A DNA stretch of 64,000 bases from Psychrobacillus sp. FSL K6-2836 (GCF_038003085.1 NZ_JBBOOM010000001.1:558001-622000), one strand, 5' to 3'. Numbered from the stretch's first letter, positions 17,216 through 26,302 are shown. The notes: generated by a model not told the origin, from the letters alone. Numbers and translations are program-made.

Positions 17216-17535
17216 TTTAAGGTCAAAACCTATTTCTATCGTTTTTGAAGTGCTTTGGGCAAACTTGTCGATATATCATTAATGCTTGATTTTTTTAGAG
17301 AGACTGATCGTGACTGGCATCACGATCAGTCTCTCTATTCTCGGTAATTTTATGGAGTTTATCTGTCCGTCGCCCTACTAAAACTTTCGGAATAGTTTTA
17401 GTACATTCTTGTGTAATGAGAGAAAAAATACTTTCTAATTTATAGAGTAAGCTTACGAAGATACAATTTCGTTCGCTATCTCGCTTCTTTTTTGGGTGAA
17501 CGCTTATTATTTCTCCGTAGTCCACTATCAATTTA
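17216..17535 (+). repeat. Dispersed repeat family A, copy A2
   Basis: A large imperfect palindrome. The left arm (AAGGTCAAAACCTATTTC, GTGCTTTGGGCAAAC) is partly complementary to the right arm (CTCGGTAATTTTATGG, TCTGTCCGTCGCCC). At its centre (17302-17339) is a perfect 17-bp stem, AGAGAGACTGATCGTGA, around CTGGCA. The same flanks occur at 40940-41370 around a different stem and, eroded, at 540-840. Together with the next entry it fills the rny-recA gap; minus-strand open frames at 17038-17226 and 17295-17531 are not credible genes. Confidence 0.8.
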
Positions 17536-17599
17536 AGTGGCCGCCATTGAACAACGAATACAGGATATTATTATTACTACATTTACTTAAAAGAGTTCT

Positions 17600-17720
17600 A
17601 TTGTCTTAGCGATGCGATGGGTGGTGCTAAATCTTCTAGTTGGGCACTACTATCTTCATTCATTGTAGTAAAAGGTGGCGACTCCGGTTAGACAGATGAA
17701 CCATCATGTTAGTAGGAAAA
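17600..17720 (+). repeat. Truncated copy of dispersed repeat family B
   Basis: GCTAAATCTTCTAGTTGGGCACTAC...ATTGTAGTAAAAGGTGGCGACTCCGG followed by AGACAGATGAACCATCA matches the left half of the family B copies at 34800-34960 and 41500-41730. The right half of the stem is missing. Confidence 0.7.
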
Positions 17721-17733
17721 TACATACTTTCAA

Positions 17734-17766
17734 AAAAAAGTCTCTCAAATAATTGAGAGACTTTTT
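17734..17766 (-). terminator. Intrinsic terminator after recA
   Basis: A perfect stem, AAAAGTCTCTCAA/TTGAGAGACTTTT, with T-runs on both sides. Confidence 0.9.
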
Positions 17767-17771
17767 GGATT

Positions 17772-18842
17772 TTATTTTTCATCTAATAATAATTCAAATT
17801 CTTCGTCTTCTTCCTCTTCGATCTCATGACCGCCGATCGTTAAGGCACTTGCTGCCATTCCAAGTGATTCACGGATTTTCCCTGTAATTTCTGCTTTAAT
17901 AGAAGGATTTTCTTTTAAGTATTGTTTTGCATTTTCTCTACCTTGACCTATGCGCTCTTCATTGTACGCATACCAAGAACCACTTTTTTGAATAATGTCA
18001 AACTCTGATCCTATGTCAACTACTTCTCCTTCTTGAGAAATCCCTTCACCATACATAATATCTACTTCTGCCGTTTTAAATGGTGGAGCTACTTTGTTCT
18101 TTACAACTTTAATCTTCGTTTTGTTCCCCATAATATCGGTGCCTTGTTTGATCGCTTCTGCACGTCTTACTTCTAAACGGACAGAACTATAGAATTTAAG
18201 CGCACGACCACCTGTTGTAGTTTCCGGATTTCCGAACATTACTCCAATTTTTTCACGAACTTGGTTGATGAAAATGGCGATTGTGTTTGACTTACTAATA
18301 ACACCTGAAAGTTTACGTAATGCTTGAGACATTAGTCGAGCTTGAAGACCCATATGTGAATCTCCCATCTCTCCTTCAATTTCAGCTTTAGGTACTAAAG
18401 CTGCTACCGAGTCAATTACTAAAATTTCAATTGCTCCACTACGTACAAGTGCTTCCGCTATTTCAAGCGCTTGCTCCCCTGTATCTGGTTGAGATAAAAG
18501 TAATTCATCAATATTTACACCAAGTTTTTGCGCATAAACTGGATCTAATGCATGCTCAGCATCGATAAATGCTGCTTGACCACCAGTTTTTTGTATTTCT
18601 GCAATGGCGTGTAGAGCAACGGTTGTTTTACCTGAACTCTCTGGACCATATATTTCAATAATACGTCCTCTTGGATATCCGCCTATCCCTAGTGCAGCAT
18701 CCAATGCTAAAGAACCACTAGAAGAAGTTGAAATTTCAAGATTTGTTTTTTCTCCTAATTTCATAACAGAACCTTTACCAAATTGTTTCTCTATTTGTTT
18801 TAACGCCATATCTAATGCTGCTTTGCGATCGTTATTAGCCAA
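17772..18842 (-). CDS. recA: Recombinase RecA
   Basis: A 356-residue RecA: catalyses homologous strand exchange and stimulates LexA self-cleavage. Walker A is GPESSGKT (residues 66-73); Walker B is in [16 protein letters not shown], followed by the L1/L2 loop regions and the acidic C-terminus ([14 protein letters not shown]) usual for the family. The start codon is TTG, with AGGAGG eight bases upstream; no ATG fits the conserved N-terminus. The gene follows cinA as in B. subtilis but has its own strong promoter and a LexA box. Confidence 0.98.
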   Translation of the reverse strand: MANNDRKAALDMALKQIEKQFGKGSVMKLGEKTNLEISTSSSGSLALDAALGIGGYPRGRIIEIYGPESSGKTTVALHAIAEIQKTGGQAAFIDAEHALDPVYAQKLGVNIDELLLSQPDTGEQALEIAEALVRSGAIEILVIDSVAALVPKAEIEGEMGDSHMGLQARLMSQALRKLSGVISKSNTIAIFINQVREKIGVMFGNPETTTGGRALKFYSSVRLEVRRAEAIKQGTDIMGNKTKIKVVKNKVAPPFKTAEVDIMYGEGISQEGEVVDIGSEFDIIQKSGSWYAYNEERIGQGRENAKQYLKENPSIKAEITGKIRESLGMAASALTIGGHEIEEEEDEEFELLLDEK

Positions 18843-18891
18843 TTATATTTCCTCCTCAAAAGAAATGATGATGTTTTTTATTTCTATTCTT

Positions 18892-18920
18892 ACTATACTC
18901 GGTCTTTGAGAAATTTACAA
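18892..18920 (-). promoter_or_regulatory. recA sigma-A promoter
   Basis: On the minus strand -35 TTGTAA (18920-18915), 17-bp spacer, -10 TATAGT (18897-18892), about 50 bases before the start codon. Confidence 0.8.
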
Positions 18921-18928
18921 GAAAAAAG

Positions 18929-18942
18929 CGAACGTTCATTCG
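18929..18942 (-). promoter_or_regulatory. LexA (SOS) box upstream of recA
   Basis: CGAACGTTCATTCG matches the Bacillus LexA consensus CGAAC-N4-GTTCG with one mismatch and lies immediately upstream of the recA -35 element. DNA-damage induction is expected. Confidence 0.85.
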
Positions 18943-18975
18943 TTTATTTTTTGCGTCTTTTTTATTTTGAGAGTG

Positions 18976-19012
18976 AAAAACGACTCAAAATTAAATTTTG
19001 GGCCGTTTTTTT
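18976..19012 (-). terminator. Intrinsic terminator after cinA
   Basis: The paired segments AAAAACG/CGTTTTT and CAAAAT/ATTTTG form a long imperfect stem with T-runs, just past the cinA stop. Confidence 0.7.
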
Positions 19013-19021
19013 GAATCAAAA

Positions 19022-20278
19022 TTAAATTCCTGCAATTTTTTGTTCTCGTAGTAAACGTATCAAATAATGGATCGTAAACTTCACTGCTCTAATTCTATTC
19101 GTGTTTCGTAAACCTGATAGATTAAGTTTATATGTTACAGACTTGGTATCACCTATTGCAATACCAATCCAAATTGTACCTGCAGGTTGGCCCCCATGAC
19201 CATCTGGACCAGCTGCTCCAGTAATACCTACTCCTATATCGGTCTGAAATATTTCTTTTACTCGAAGCGCCATTTGCTCTGCACATTGACTAGAAACTAC
19301 GCTATACTTCTCGATAATATCAGCATTAACACCTAATTGCTTAATCTTCACATCTTCTGTATAGGTAATCATCCCACCTACCAAAGCTTCTCCCATTCCC
19401 GGTACTGCAGCAAGCTCCGATTGAAATAGTCCTGCCGTCATGCTCTCTGCTGCTGAAATAGTGAGGTCATTTTCAATAAGAATTTCTCTCAGCTTTGATG
19501 GTAAAGAGTCATTATTATAGCCATAAACAAATTTGCCAACACGGTTGAGGATTTCAGCTTGTAATGTTTCAATTTTTTTCCAAGCTTCCTCTTCCGAATT
19601 ACTTTTTGCCGTTAATCGTAGTGTAACCTCACCATCAGAGGCAAGTGGCGCAAGCGTTGGATTCGTTTGGTTGTCTAGCAGATCCTGAACTTCTGTTTCC
19701 AATTCCGCTTCTCCTATCCCATAGAACCGGATAACATGGGACATAATAACATTTTCATCCAAAAGGAGCTTAGGTAACAATGGCTTCGCTTCGAATTGGA
19801 ACATAGGCTCCATCTCTTTTGGAGGTCCGGGAAGTAGTATATATGAATGACTTTCAGTAGAAAGTAACATTCCCGGCGCCATTCCATGTTTATTCTCAAG
19901 GACGGTGCACCCTTCTAAAACAAGTGCTTGTTTTTTGTTGTTTTCCGTCATTTTACGATTCATGCGCTTAAAGAAATCTTCAATATATATGATTGCATGA
20001 TTATCTAGCACTAAGTTCATACCTAGATGCTTGGCTATAGTTTCCTTTGTTAAATCATCTTTAGTAGGACCTAATCCGCCTGTGAAAATAATTAGGTCTG
20101 CTCGTTTTTCTGCTATTTGAATCGATTCTAACAGCCTATCCGCATTATCTCCGACTACAGTATGATAATATACGTCCAGACCAATCTCTGCTAGTTGAGT
20201 GGATATAAAACGGGCATTTGTATTAGAAATCTGTCCTAGTAATAACTCTGAGCCCACTGCAATAATTTCTGCTTTCAT
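19022..20278 (-). CDS. cinA: CinA: competence/damage-inducible protein, NMN deamidase family
   Basis: A 418-residue two-domain protein. The N-terminal half is a molybdopterin-binding-like (COG1058) domain (GSELLLGQISNTNARFIS, TGGLGPTKDDLTKE) that hydrolyses ADP-ribose-type pyrophosphates; the C-terminal ~160 residues are the nicotinamide-nucleotide amidase domain (SAAESMTAGLFQSELA, GITGAAGPDGHGGQPAGTI). It salvages NMN in pyridine nucleotide recycling, and in streptococci it binds RecA. Order pgsA-cinA-recA is the classic Gram-positive arrangement. Full length, ATG with AGGAAG upstream. Confidence 0.95.
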   Translation of the reverse strand: MKAEIIAVGSELLLGQISNTNARFISTQLAEIGLDVYYHTVVGDNADRLLESIQIAEKRADLIIFTGGLGPTKDDLTKETIAKHLGMNLVLDNHAIIYIEDFFKRMNRKMTENNKKQALVLEGCTVLENKHGMAPGMLLSTESHSYILLPGPPKEMEPMFQFEAKPLLPKLLLDENVIMSHVIRFYGIGEAELETEVQDLLDNQTNPTLAPLASDGEVTLRLTAKSNSEEEAWKKIETLQAEILNRVGKFVYGYNNDSLPSKLREILIENDLTISAAESMTAGLFQSELAAVPGMGEALVGGMITYTEDVKIKQLGVNADIIEKYSVVSSQCAEQMALRVKEIFQTDIGVGITGAAGPDGHGGQPAGTIWIGIAIGDTKSVTYKLNLSGLRNTNRIRAVKFTIHYLIRLLREQKIAGI

Positions 20279-20292
20279 GAAGCACTTCCTTC

Positions 20293-20877
20293 CTACTTAG
20301 AATCTAGTAACACCTTACGATTCAAATAAAAATAATCCCATCCAGACCAAACTGTAAAGAATAGACATACATATAGCATGATCATATCAAAAGGAATATG
20401 GAACATTTCAAAGAATATATTACCCAATAAAAGAGAACAAACCGCAACTATTTGTGTCCACATTTTAATTTTCCCTAATTGATTGGCAGCCACTACTTCT
20501 CCTTCATTCGCTAATATCAAACGAAGACCAGTCACTGCAAACTCGCGGCTAATAATTAATATAACTACCCAAGCTGGCGCCATTCCAAACTGAACTAAAA
20601 TGATTAAAGCGGCAGAAACTAATAATTTGTCTGCTAGAGGGTCAAGAAATTTCCCCATATTCGTAACCAAGTTATATTTTCTAGCGTAATACCCATCGAT
20701 AAAGTCAGTAATCGATGCAATTATGAAAATAATTGCTCCTACCAAATGTCCAACTGGAATAGTTGCCCCTAGTATTGTAATGTCTCCCCAATTGAAGTCA
20801 ACTAGCATAAAAAACATAAAAATAGGGATTAAAAATATACGAAACAAAGATATTTGGTTTGGTATATTCATTTTCAT
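20293..20877 (-). CDS. pgsA: CDP-diacylglycerol-glycerol-3-phosphate 3-phosphatidyltransferase
   Basis: A 194-residue integral membrane enzyme making phosphatidylglycerol phosphate, the committed step to phosphatidylglycerol. The CDP-alcohol phosphotransferase motif is intact: DGYYARKYNLVTNMGKFLDPLADK, that is DG-x2-AR-x8-G-x3-D-x3-D. Several hydrophobic helices surround it. The frame opens at 20901, but GAAAGGAG lies eight bases before ATG 20877, and 194 residues agrees with B. subtilis PgsA (193). It sits between rodZ and cinA, probably in one transcript. Confidence 0.96.
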   Translation of the reverse strand: MKMNIPNQISLFRIFLIPIFMFFMLVDFNWGDITILGATIPVGHLVGAIIFIIASITDFIDGYYARKYNLVTNMGKFLDPLADKLLVSAALIILVQFGMAPAWVVILIISREFAVTGLRLILANEGEVVAANQLGKIKMWTQIVAVCSLLLGNIFFEMFHIPFDMIMLYVCLFFTVWSGWDYFYLNRKVLLDSK

Positions 20878-20925
20878 GATAAAAACTCCTTTCAATATCA
20901 AATAAAATAGCCATCATTAAGATGA

Positions 20926-21783
20926 CTATTTGTTGAACTGTATTACTACATTTTGAGTAACTTCCGTGCTTTTAAACTCTACCACTTCGTCATTTATTGT
21001 AACAGTATTCCCAGGCGCATGTCCAAGACGTATACGGATTTTAGAAAATGCATTTGCATCAAATTCGAAGGTTTCTCCAGCCTTCACTGATTGATCCACA
21101 AGAATTTTGTCATTTTCATCCCTAATATTCAACCATGTAGTATTTTCTGCGACCAATTTTACTAAATAGCTTTCCGCATTGGCTAAAGTATAATTTGAAG
21201 TTACACCTTGCAAATCGATGAAACTTAGCTGTTGAGTAGGCTTTGGTTCTTCTTCTACCTCTTCCATAGCTTCTTCCTCAACTGGCTCTTCTACATCATC
21301 AGGTTTTACATTTTCATTGTCCTCAAACGTCGGTTTTTGCTCTTGTAGTAACTCGTCGTTTGTAACAGCTTCTTCTGAATCATCCGGTCTATTTTGAAAT
21401 AAAAACCAAGACATTACGATAATTGCAATTACAAATACCACTACCATAACCATTGGGAAAATCTCCATCAACTTACTAGTTGATCGTCCGCCCAAAGCTC
21501 TTCTAGACGGAGTTGTGGGAATACTCTTTGTAACTTCCTCATTGGATGGAGAGGGAATATCTGATTTATATGTTTCTAATAATTCGTCTCCGTTTAATCC
21601 AACAGCCTCTGCATACTGTTTAATAAATGCACGAACATAAAATGCACCTGGCATAGTTGCATAGTTACCTTCTTCAATACCTGCCAAGTATCGTTTTTGA
21701 ATTTTTGTTATTTCTTGCAAATCCTCAATACTATAACCCTTTGCTGTTCTCGCTTCTTTTAAGCGAGCCCCAAGTTCAGTCAA
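20926..21783 (-). CDS. rodZ: RodZ-like cell-shape protein (YmfM)
   Basis: A 285-residue bitopic membrane protein linking the MreB cytoskeleton to the envelope. Residues 1-80 are a Cro-type helix-turn-helix domain (LGARLKEARTAKGYSIEDLQEITKIQKRYL); one transmembrane helix follows at ~111-131; then a very acidic Glu/Pro linker (~145-180) and a periplasmic-type DUF4115 domain. The start is TTG with CAGGTG six bases upstream, giving MTELGARLKEAR, the usual N-terminus. Position between ymfK and pgsA matches B. subtilis ymfM. Confidence 0.9.
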   Translation of the reverse strand: MTELGARLKEARTAKGYSIEDLQEITKIQKRYLAGIEEGNYATMPGAFYVRAFIKQYAEAVGLNGDELLETYKSDIPSPSNEEVTKSIPTTPSRRALGGRSTSKLMEIFPMVMVVVFVIAIIVMSWFLFQNRPDDSEEAVTNDELLQEQKPTFEDNENVKPDDVEEPVEEEAMEEVEEEPKPTQQLSFIDLQGVTSNYTLANAESYLVKLVAENTTWLNIRDENDKILVDQSVKAGETFEFDANAFSKIRIRLGHAPGNTVTINDEVVEFKSTEVTQNVVIQFNK

Positions 21784-21799
21784 CTAAAACACCTGCCCG

Positions 21800-22606
21800 T
21801 TAAAAATTGAATCCACCAAATCCGCCAAAGCCTGTCATTCCTTTGTCAGACATTCCGTGGTTTTTTTCCATCATTTCATATGTGATTTGTTCGTCAGGAG
21901 TGTGACGAAGCTCGATAATATAGTCAAAATCATCAATAGAATACTCAGAATGTTGGATGAACATATCAGGATGTTCCACAACCTTGATAGTCGGCATCCG
22001 CATCATTTCTCTTACTAACTGAAGATGCTTTTCATCATTAGATTTTCTCGTTACAATACCATCTAATATAAAAATATTACGATCGCTAAACTCGTCTCCT
22101 GCCAATTGACTTCTAATTGTTTGCTTGATCATTGTAGAAGACAGGAATATCCACTTTTTGTTTGCACATACACTTGCTGCCACCACCGATTCCGTCTTGC
22201 CTACTCGGGGCATTCCTCTAATTCCAATAAGTTTATGACCTTCTTGTTTAAAAATTTCTGCCATAAAATCTACTAGAAGACCAAGTTCATTACGAACAAA
22301 TCTAAATGTTTTTTTATCGTCTGCGTCACGTTGAATATATCTACCATGACGAACTGCAAGACGATCTCTAAGCTTAGGTTCCCTAAATTTAGTCAATTGA
22401 ATCGTTTCCATAGTGGAAGCAATATGTTCAAAACGTTCAATGTTTTCTTTTTTCTCTGCTTTAATAAGCATACCCCGTCTGCCTTCATCTACACCATTGA
22501 TCGTTACAATATTAACTCGAAGCATACCAAGTAAAGAAGAAATGTCACCTAAAAGTCCTGGACGATTAACTTGAATTTCATATTCAAAAAACCATTCACT
22601 AGCCAT
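21800..22606 (-). CDS. ymfK: YmfK, DUF3388 protein with ACT-like and P-loop-like segments
   Basis: A 268-residue protein of a Bacillales family without known function. I see two parts. Residues ~5-65 look like an ACT-type ligand-binding fold (YEIQVNRPGLLGDISSLLGML, VNIVTINGVDEGRRG). Residues 125-145 contain a Walker A-like loop, GMPRVGKT (131-138), followed by a beta-strand KWIFLSS and FILDGI, suggesting a small nucleotide-binding domain. The C-terminus is Gly/Phe-rich (GMTGFGGFGGFNF). It lies between ymfI and rodZ as in B. subtilis, but the small ymfJ gene normally just before it is absent. No function is claimed. Confidence 0.85.
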   Translation of the reverse strand: MASEWFFEYEIQVNRPGLLGDISSLLGMLRVNIVTINGVDEGRRGMLIKAEKKENIERFEHIASTMETIQLTKFREPKLRDRLAVRHGRYIQRDADDKKTFRFVRNELGLLVDFMAEIFKQEGHKLIGIRGMPRVGKTESVVAASVCANKKWIFLSSTMIKQTIRSQLAGDEFSDRNIFILDGIVTRKSNDEKHLQLVREMMRMPTIKVVEHPDMFIQHSEYSIDDFDYIIELRHTPDEQITYEMMEKNHGMSDKGMTGFGGFGGFNF

Positions 22607-22685
22607 GTTATATCTTTCCCTTCTCTATAGATGACGTTTCACTTCATGATTAGTTCTATCATATATGATTTTGTAGTCGAATAAA

Positions 22686-22726
22686 AGAAAAAAAGAAAAG
22701 AGACTGTAATACTCTCTTTTCTTTTT
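22686..22726 (-). terminator. Intrinsic terminator after ymfI
   Basis: Stem GAAAAGAGA/TCTCTTTTC with a 9-nt loop, followed by a T-run on the minus strand. Confidence 0.75.
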
Positions 22727-22763
22727 CTATTGGATTTGACTATTAGCGACATGAAGTCGGATA

Positions 22764-23495
22764 TCAAATATACCATCCACCGTTAACCCGAATAATTTGA
22801 CCTGTTATATAATTCGCCTTATCACTCGTTAAAAATTCGACGGCATTCGCTATATCTTGAGTGGATCCCAAAATACCAACAGGAATTTCTGCAAGGATTA
22901 GCTGTCGATCTTCTTCTTCAATATGAGCGTTCATTTTTGTATCGACAAACCCTGGGGCAACCACATTTACTCTTGTTCGCTGTAAGGCAACCTCTTTCGC
23001 ATAGGCCTTTACAAAGGCATGCTGGGCTCCTTTAGCAGCAGAGTAGGCCACTTCAAAAGAAGCACCTGTATCTCCCCATATACTTCCTACAAATATAACT
23101 GAACTACTAGCTTGTTTACGAAGCTTACTATTTAGTTTTCCCAATAAAGCCATAGGATGCTCCACATGCACTTGAAACAATAGACGGATATCATCTAAGC
23201 TAGTGTCCTCTAAAGCTTTGTATAGACTATGCCCTTGGGCAAATACGATTGCTTGAAGTGTAAAGACTGAATCGACTATTGTTTCTATACAATTCGGGTT
23301 ACTCATATCCGCTTGAACAACGATAAACTCTTGTTCAGGATAGGACTCGTTAAATTCTGTTAACAACTTTTCTACGCTTTCTTTGTTATTAGCATAGTGC
23401 AGGTACATGGACCAACCGGCTTCTGCGAGATTACGACATATCGCCTGACCAATTTCACCAGATGCACCTAGCACCAATGCAAATTTTTTACTCAT
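22764..23495 (-). CDS. ymfI: YmfI, SDR reductase of EF-P modification
   Basis: A 243-residue short-chain dehydrogenase/reductase. The NAD(P) motif is GASGEIGQAICRN near the N-terminus; the catalytic Ser-Tyr-Lys set is in VGSIWGDTGASFEVAYSAAKGAQ. In B. subtilis YmfI reduces 5-aminopentanone to 5-aminopentanol on Lys32 of elongation factor P, which helps translation of polyproline stretches. It is the last gene of ymfF-ymfH-ymfI and overlaps ymfH by eight bases, matching that role; a generic 3-oxoacyl-ACP reductase is the alternative reading from sequence alone. Confidence 0.9.
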   Translation of the reverse strand: MSKKFALVLGASGEIGQAICRNLAEAGWSMYLHYANNKESVEKLLTEFNESYPEQEFIVVQADMSNPNCIETIVDSVFTLQAIVFAQGHSLYKALEDTSLDDIRLLFQVHVEHPMALLGKLNSKLRKQASSSVIFVGSIWGDTGASFEVAYSAAKGAQHAFVKAYAKEVALQRTRVNVVAPGFVDTKMNAHIEEEDRQLILAEIPVGILGSTQDIANAVEFLTSDKANYITGQIIRVNGGWYI

Positions 23496-24789
23496 TATTT
23501 TTCTCTAAAGGTAAAATTGTAAATACTGTATGAGCATTTTCGTCTATTAACGATTGGAATGCCGCTCTCACCTGATCCATTGTTAGTATCTCCAAGGCAG
23601 GAACTACATCAAATAAATTCATGTCATTGAAAGAGTAACGTGTAAATTGATTTGCAATATATTCTATGGAATTTAATGCTCGTAAGAAAAAGCCAATTTT
23701 TTTACGGACAATACGTTGTAAATCCTCATCTTCTACATTCCAATTAGAGGCGTGTTTCTGAATAGTTTCTTTTATTTTCTTGGTCAGTTCAGTTGGGTTG
23801 ACAGAATCTGAACCAATCATTGTAAAACCATAGCCCTGCTCCATCGAAAAATCTGCGGAATAAGATTCATCAATCCATCCGTTTTCGTATATTTCTTGAT
23901 AAAATGCAGAACTTCTGCCAAATATCATTTCAATTGCAACTTGCATCGCTAGTTCGTAGTTTAACATTTCGTCACCAGAAATATCGGTATTACTTGCTTT
24001 AATACCAAATAATACTTTCGGTTTTTGAACATCCATTTGAAGAGTACGTTCTTTTATATCCACTGCCTTTTGTTCCTCAGGGTAGAAACGTTTAATCTCT
24101 TGAGGTTCCTCAAATGTCTTCTCAGCTTGATCTGCTTTGATGAAGTCCATCATCTCTTTAGGATCAACTGCTCCCACTACGAATAAAACCATATTTGATG
24201 GATGATAGAACGTGTTATAGCACTCATATAAATGATCGGCAGTAATATGGCTAATCGTTTCAATCGTTCCAGCAATATCAATCTTTACAGGGTGTTCTTT
24301 ATACATATTTTCGATTGTTCCAAAGTATAAACGCCAATCTGGTTGGTCATCATACATCGTAATTTCTTGACCTATTATCCCTTTTTCCTTCTCTACTGTT
24401 TGTTCCGTAAAATAGGGCTGTTGAACGAAATCCAATAACGTTTTCGTATTATCTAATACATGATTAGTCGAAGAAAATAAGTACGCAGTTCTAGTAAAAG
24501 AAGTAAATGCATTGGCAGATGCCCCTTTCTCACTGAACTTCTGAAAAACATCTCCTTCTTCTTTTTCAAACATTTTATGCTCTAGAAAATGAGCAATTCC
24601 ATCAGGAACAATAACGGGTTCTTCCTTACCTAAAGGTATAAACTCACGGTCGATCGAGCCATATTTTGTAGTAAAAGTAACAAACGTCTTCGAAAACCCT
24701 TTTTTAGGCAAGATATAGACATCTAAACCATTTGGAAGTGTTTCATTGTATAATGTTTCTTCTAATTGTTCAAAATACGTTTTATTCAT
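23488..24789 (-). CDS. ymfH: YmfH, M16 peptidase-like protein with intact zinc motif
   Basis: A 433-residue M16 (pitrilysin-like) protein. The inverted zinc motif HFLEH lies at residues 67-71, and the distal glutamate is plausible in EKGIIGQEITMY. It pairs with YmfF, whose copy of the motif is missing, as in processing-peptidase heterodimers; genetic work in B. subtilis links both to EF-P aminopentanol modification. The frame opens at 24837, but AAGGAAGGTG lies before ATG 24789, which makes an eight-base overlap with ymfF and a length close to B. subtilis (428). Confidence 0.92.
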   Translation of the reverse strand: MNKTYFEQLEETLYNETLPNGLDVYILPKKGFSKTFVTFTTKYGSIDREFIPLGKEEPVIVPDGIAHFLEHKMFEKEEGDVFQKFSEKGASANAFTSFTRTAYLFSSTNHVLDNTKTLLDFVQQPYFTEQTVEKEKGIIGQEITMYDDQPDWRLYFGTIENMYKEHPVKIDIAGTIETISHITADHLYECYNTFYHPSNMVLFVVGAVDPKEMMDFIKADQAEKTFEEPQEIKRFYPEEQKAVDIKERTLQMDVQKPKVLFGIKASNTDISGDEMLNYELAMQVAIEMIFGRSSAFYQEIYENGWIDESYSADFSMEQGYGFTMIGSDSVNPTELTKKIKETIQKHASNWNVEDEDLQRIVRKKIGFFLRALNSIEYIANQFTRYSFNDMNLFDVVPALEILTMDQVRAAFQSLIDENAHTVFTILPLEKNNE

Positions 24790-26059
24790 TTGCTGCACCT
24801 TCCTTACCTGAAAGGAAATAAACAAATTCCTTTTCAATAGTTAATGCCATTTGTTGTATTTGTTCTTTCGTTACATGCTTCCACTTTTCTAGCCAGTCTT
24901 CTACGGTAAAGGATGCATTCAATTCTTTATACTGGTCGTATATTTCAATTTGAGCACGTGCTGAATCTAAAGCCTCTTTCAGCTGATTGGTAAGCATGGA
25001 TTTCGTTTGGTTTAATTCTAAGTCAGAAATATCGCCGGCTTGCAATGCTTTTAGTTGTTCATCGATTAATGCAACTGCTTTTTCCTGTAAATTTGAATCT
25101 ATTCCTGCAAGCACGAAGATTAATCCGTAAAGCGAAGAGTAGCTACTCGATGCATAATAAGCCATACTTTCTTTTTCCCGTACGTTCATGAATATTTTAG
25201 AATGTGAAAATCCACCTAAAATACCATTTGTCAGCTGCATAACTGGAAATTCTTCTGAGAAAAAAGTGATGGGTGTTTGATAGGCAATATGGAGTTTACC
25301 TTGTTTCATATCTTGTATTTCATGAAGAAATTTTTTGTTAGATGTTTCGTTTGGTACATCTTCTGCTTTATCAATCTTATCTGTACGATCAGCAAAGGAA
25401 AAATGACTCTGCATTTTTTCTTTCATCTCCTGCACATCTACATCCCCTACAATATAAATCGATAAATCATTTTTTGTTAGTAAATCTTGATGCATTTCGA
25501 TTAGTTGATCATTTGTAATTGCTTTAACAGCTTCCACTGTACCATTAGATGTAATAGAAGCTGGACTATTTGGGCGAATATTTTCTAACAAACGTTGTTG
25601 TGCATATCTTGTTTTGTCATCATACATAGATTGAATACGTTCAATAACTTGTTCTTTTTCTCGTTTTACTATTGACTCATCAAATTTGCCATTCACTAAA
25701 TTTGGTTTAAAAATAACCGTATGTAATAAAGAAAATACTTCATCGACAATTTTTTCATTTGATAAGTATGCGTCGTTTACAGTTTCCGCATTCAATGAAA
25801 AAATATGGTGACTTCCTTTTTTAGTCGTATCAAAGTATAGAACAGTTCCGTACAAATCATCTAAACGCTTTCTAAAAGCTGCATTTGTTGGATAAGCCTC
25901 ATTGCTGAATTGTAATATATTTGCTAATACTGCTCGAGTAGAAGCTTTTTCTACTGTTAAAGGCTGTTTCCATTTAAACGAGATATTAATCGTTTTGAAT
26001 TGTTCTGTAGGTCTCACAAAAAGCTTAACGCCACTTGCAAGTTCAAATTGTTGAAACAT
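24782..26059 (-). CDS. ymfF: YmfF, M16 family protein lacking the zinc motif
   Basis: A 425-residue M16-fold protein. Where active members have HxxEH, this one has LANILQFSNEAYPTNAAFRKRLDDLYG, so it should be the non-catalytic partner of YmfH. The C-terminal half keeps the family pattern (GGFSHSKIFMNVREKESMAYYASSSYSSLYG). It heads the ymfF-ymfH-ymfI operon, implicated in EF-P modification. An extended -10 promoter and a perfect palindrome lie 35-65 bases upstream, suggesting repression by an unidentified regulator. Confidence 0.92.
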   Translation of the reverse strand: MFQQFELASGVKLFVRPTEQFKTINISFKWKQPLTVEKASTRAVLANILQFSNEAYPTNAAFRKRLDDLYGTVLYFDTTKKGSHHIFSLNAETVNDAYLSNEKIVDEVFSLLHTVIFKPNLVNGKFDESIVKREKEQVIERIQSMYDDKTRYAQQRLLENIRPNSPASITSNGTVEAVKAITNDQLIEMHQDLLTKNDLSIYIVGDVDVQEMKEKMQSHFSFADRTDKIDKAEDVPNETSNKKFLHEIQDMKQGKLHIAYQTPITFFSEEFPVMQLTNGILGGFSHSKIFMNVREKESMAYYASSSYSSLYGLIFVLAGIDSNLQEKAVALIDEQLKALQAGDISDLELNQTKSMLTNQLKEALDSARAQIEIYDQYKELNASFTVEDWLEKWKHVTKEQIQQMALTIEKEFVYFLSGKEGAANE

Positions 26060-26094
26060 AAGTAATCCCCCTTTTTCTTTCTAGTGTATCTCAG

Positions 26095-26109
26095 ATAGTG
26101 ATTCACTAT
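26095..26109. promoter_or_regulatory. Palindromic operator candidate in the ymfF promoter region
   Basis: ATAGTGA-T-TCACTAT, a perfect 7+1+7 palindrome, begins about 11 bases downstream of the -10 element and would overlap the first transcribed bases. That is a classic repressor position. The cognate regulator is unknown. Confidence 0.5.
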
Positions 26110-26119
26110 ACATGTTCTA

Positions 26120-26128
26120 ATTATATCA
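26120..26128 (-). promoter_or_regulatory. Extended -10 promoter of the ymfFHI operon
   Basis: TGATATAAT on the minus strand; the -35 would fall within the preceding terminator stem and is weak, as is common for extended -10 promoters. Confidence 0.55.
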
Positions 26129-26136
26129 GTACATAT

Positions 26137-26161
26137 AAAAAGGGACCAATTAATTGGTCCC
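26137..26161 (-). terminator. Intrinsic terminator after the nucleoside transporter operon
   Basis: A perfect palindrome, GGGACCAATTAATTGGTCCC, followed by TTTTTATATG on the minus strand, 140 bases past the nupQ stop. Confidence 0.85.
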
Positions 26162-26302
26162 ACTTCCATTTTCTATTCAATTTAAGTCAATCAACAAGAT
26201 CTACTCTATAAAAATTGAATAAACAATTGTGATATCACGTAAACACTCTTATTTTATATGAAATAAATAATTATGAAATTGACTCAACTACAAAACTTTA
26301 AA

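Noticed and set aside
17295..17531. Minus-strand 78-codon open frame after the rny start
   Set aside because: Covers the palindromic core of repeat A2; no protein family features and the frame is broken in the other copies.
17216..17720. CRISPR-like array or tRNA-like hairpins in the recA-rny gap
   Set aside because: Repeats are inverted and dispersed, not regularly spaced direct repeats; no spacers, no CCA-ending cloverleaf.
24782..26059. Inactivating mutation in YmfF (no HxxEH)
   Set aside because: The YmfF subfamily characteristically lacks the zinc motif and works with YmfH, which has it.
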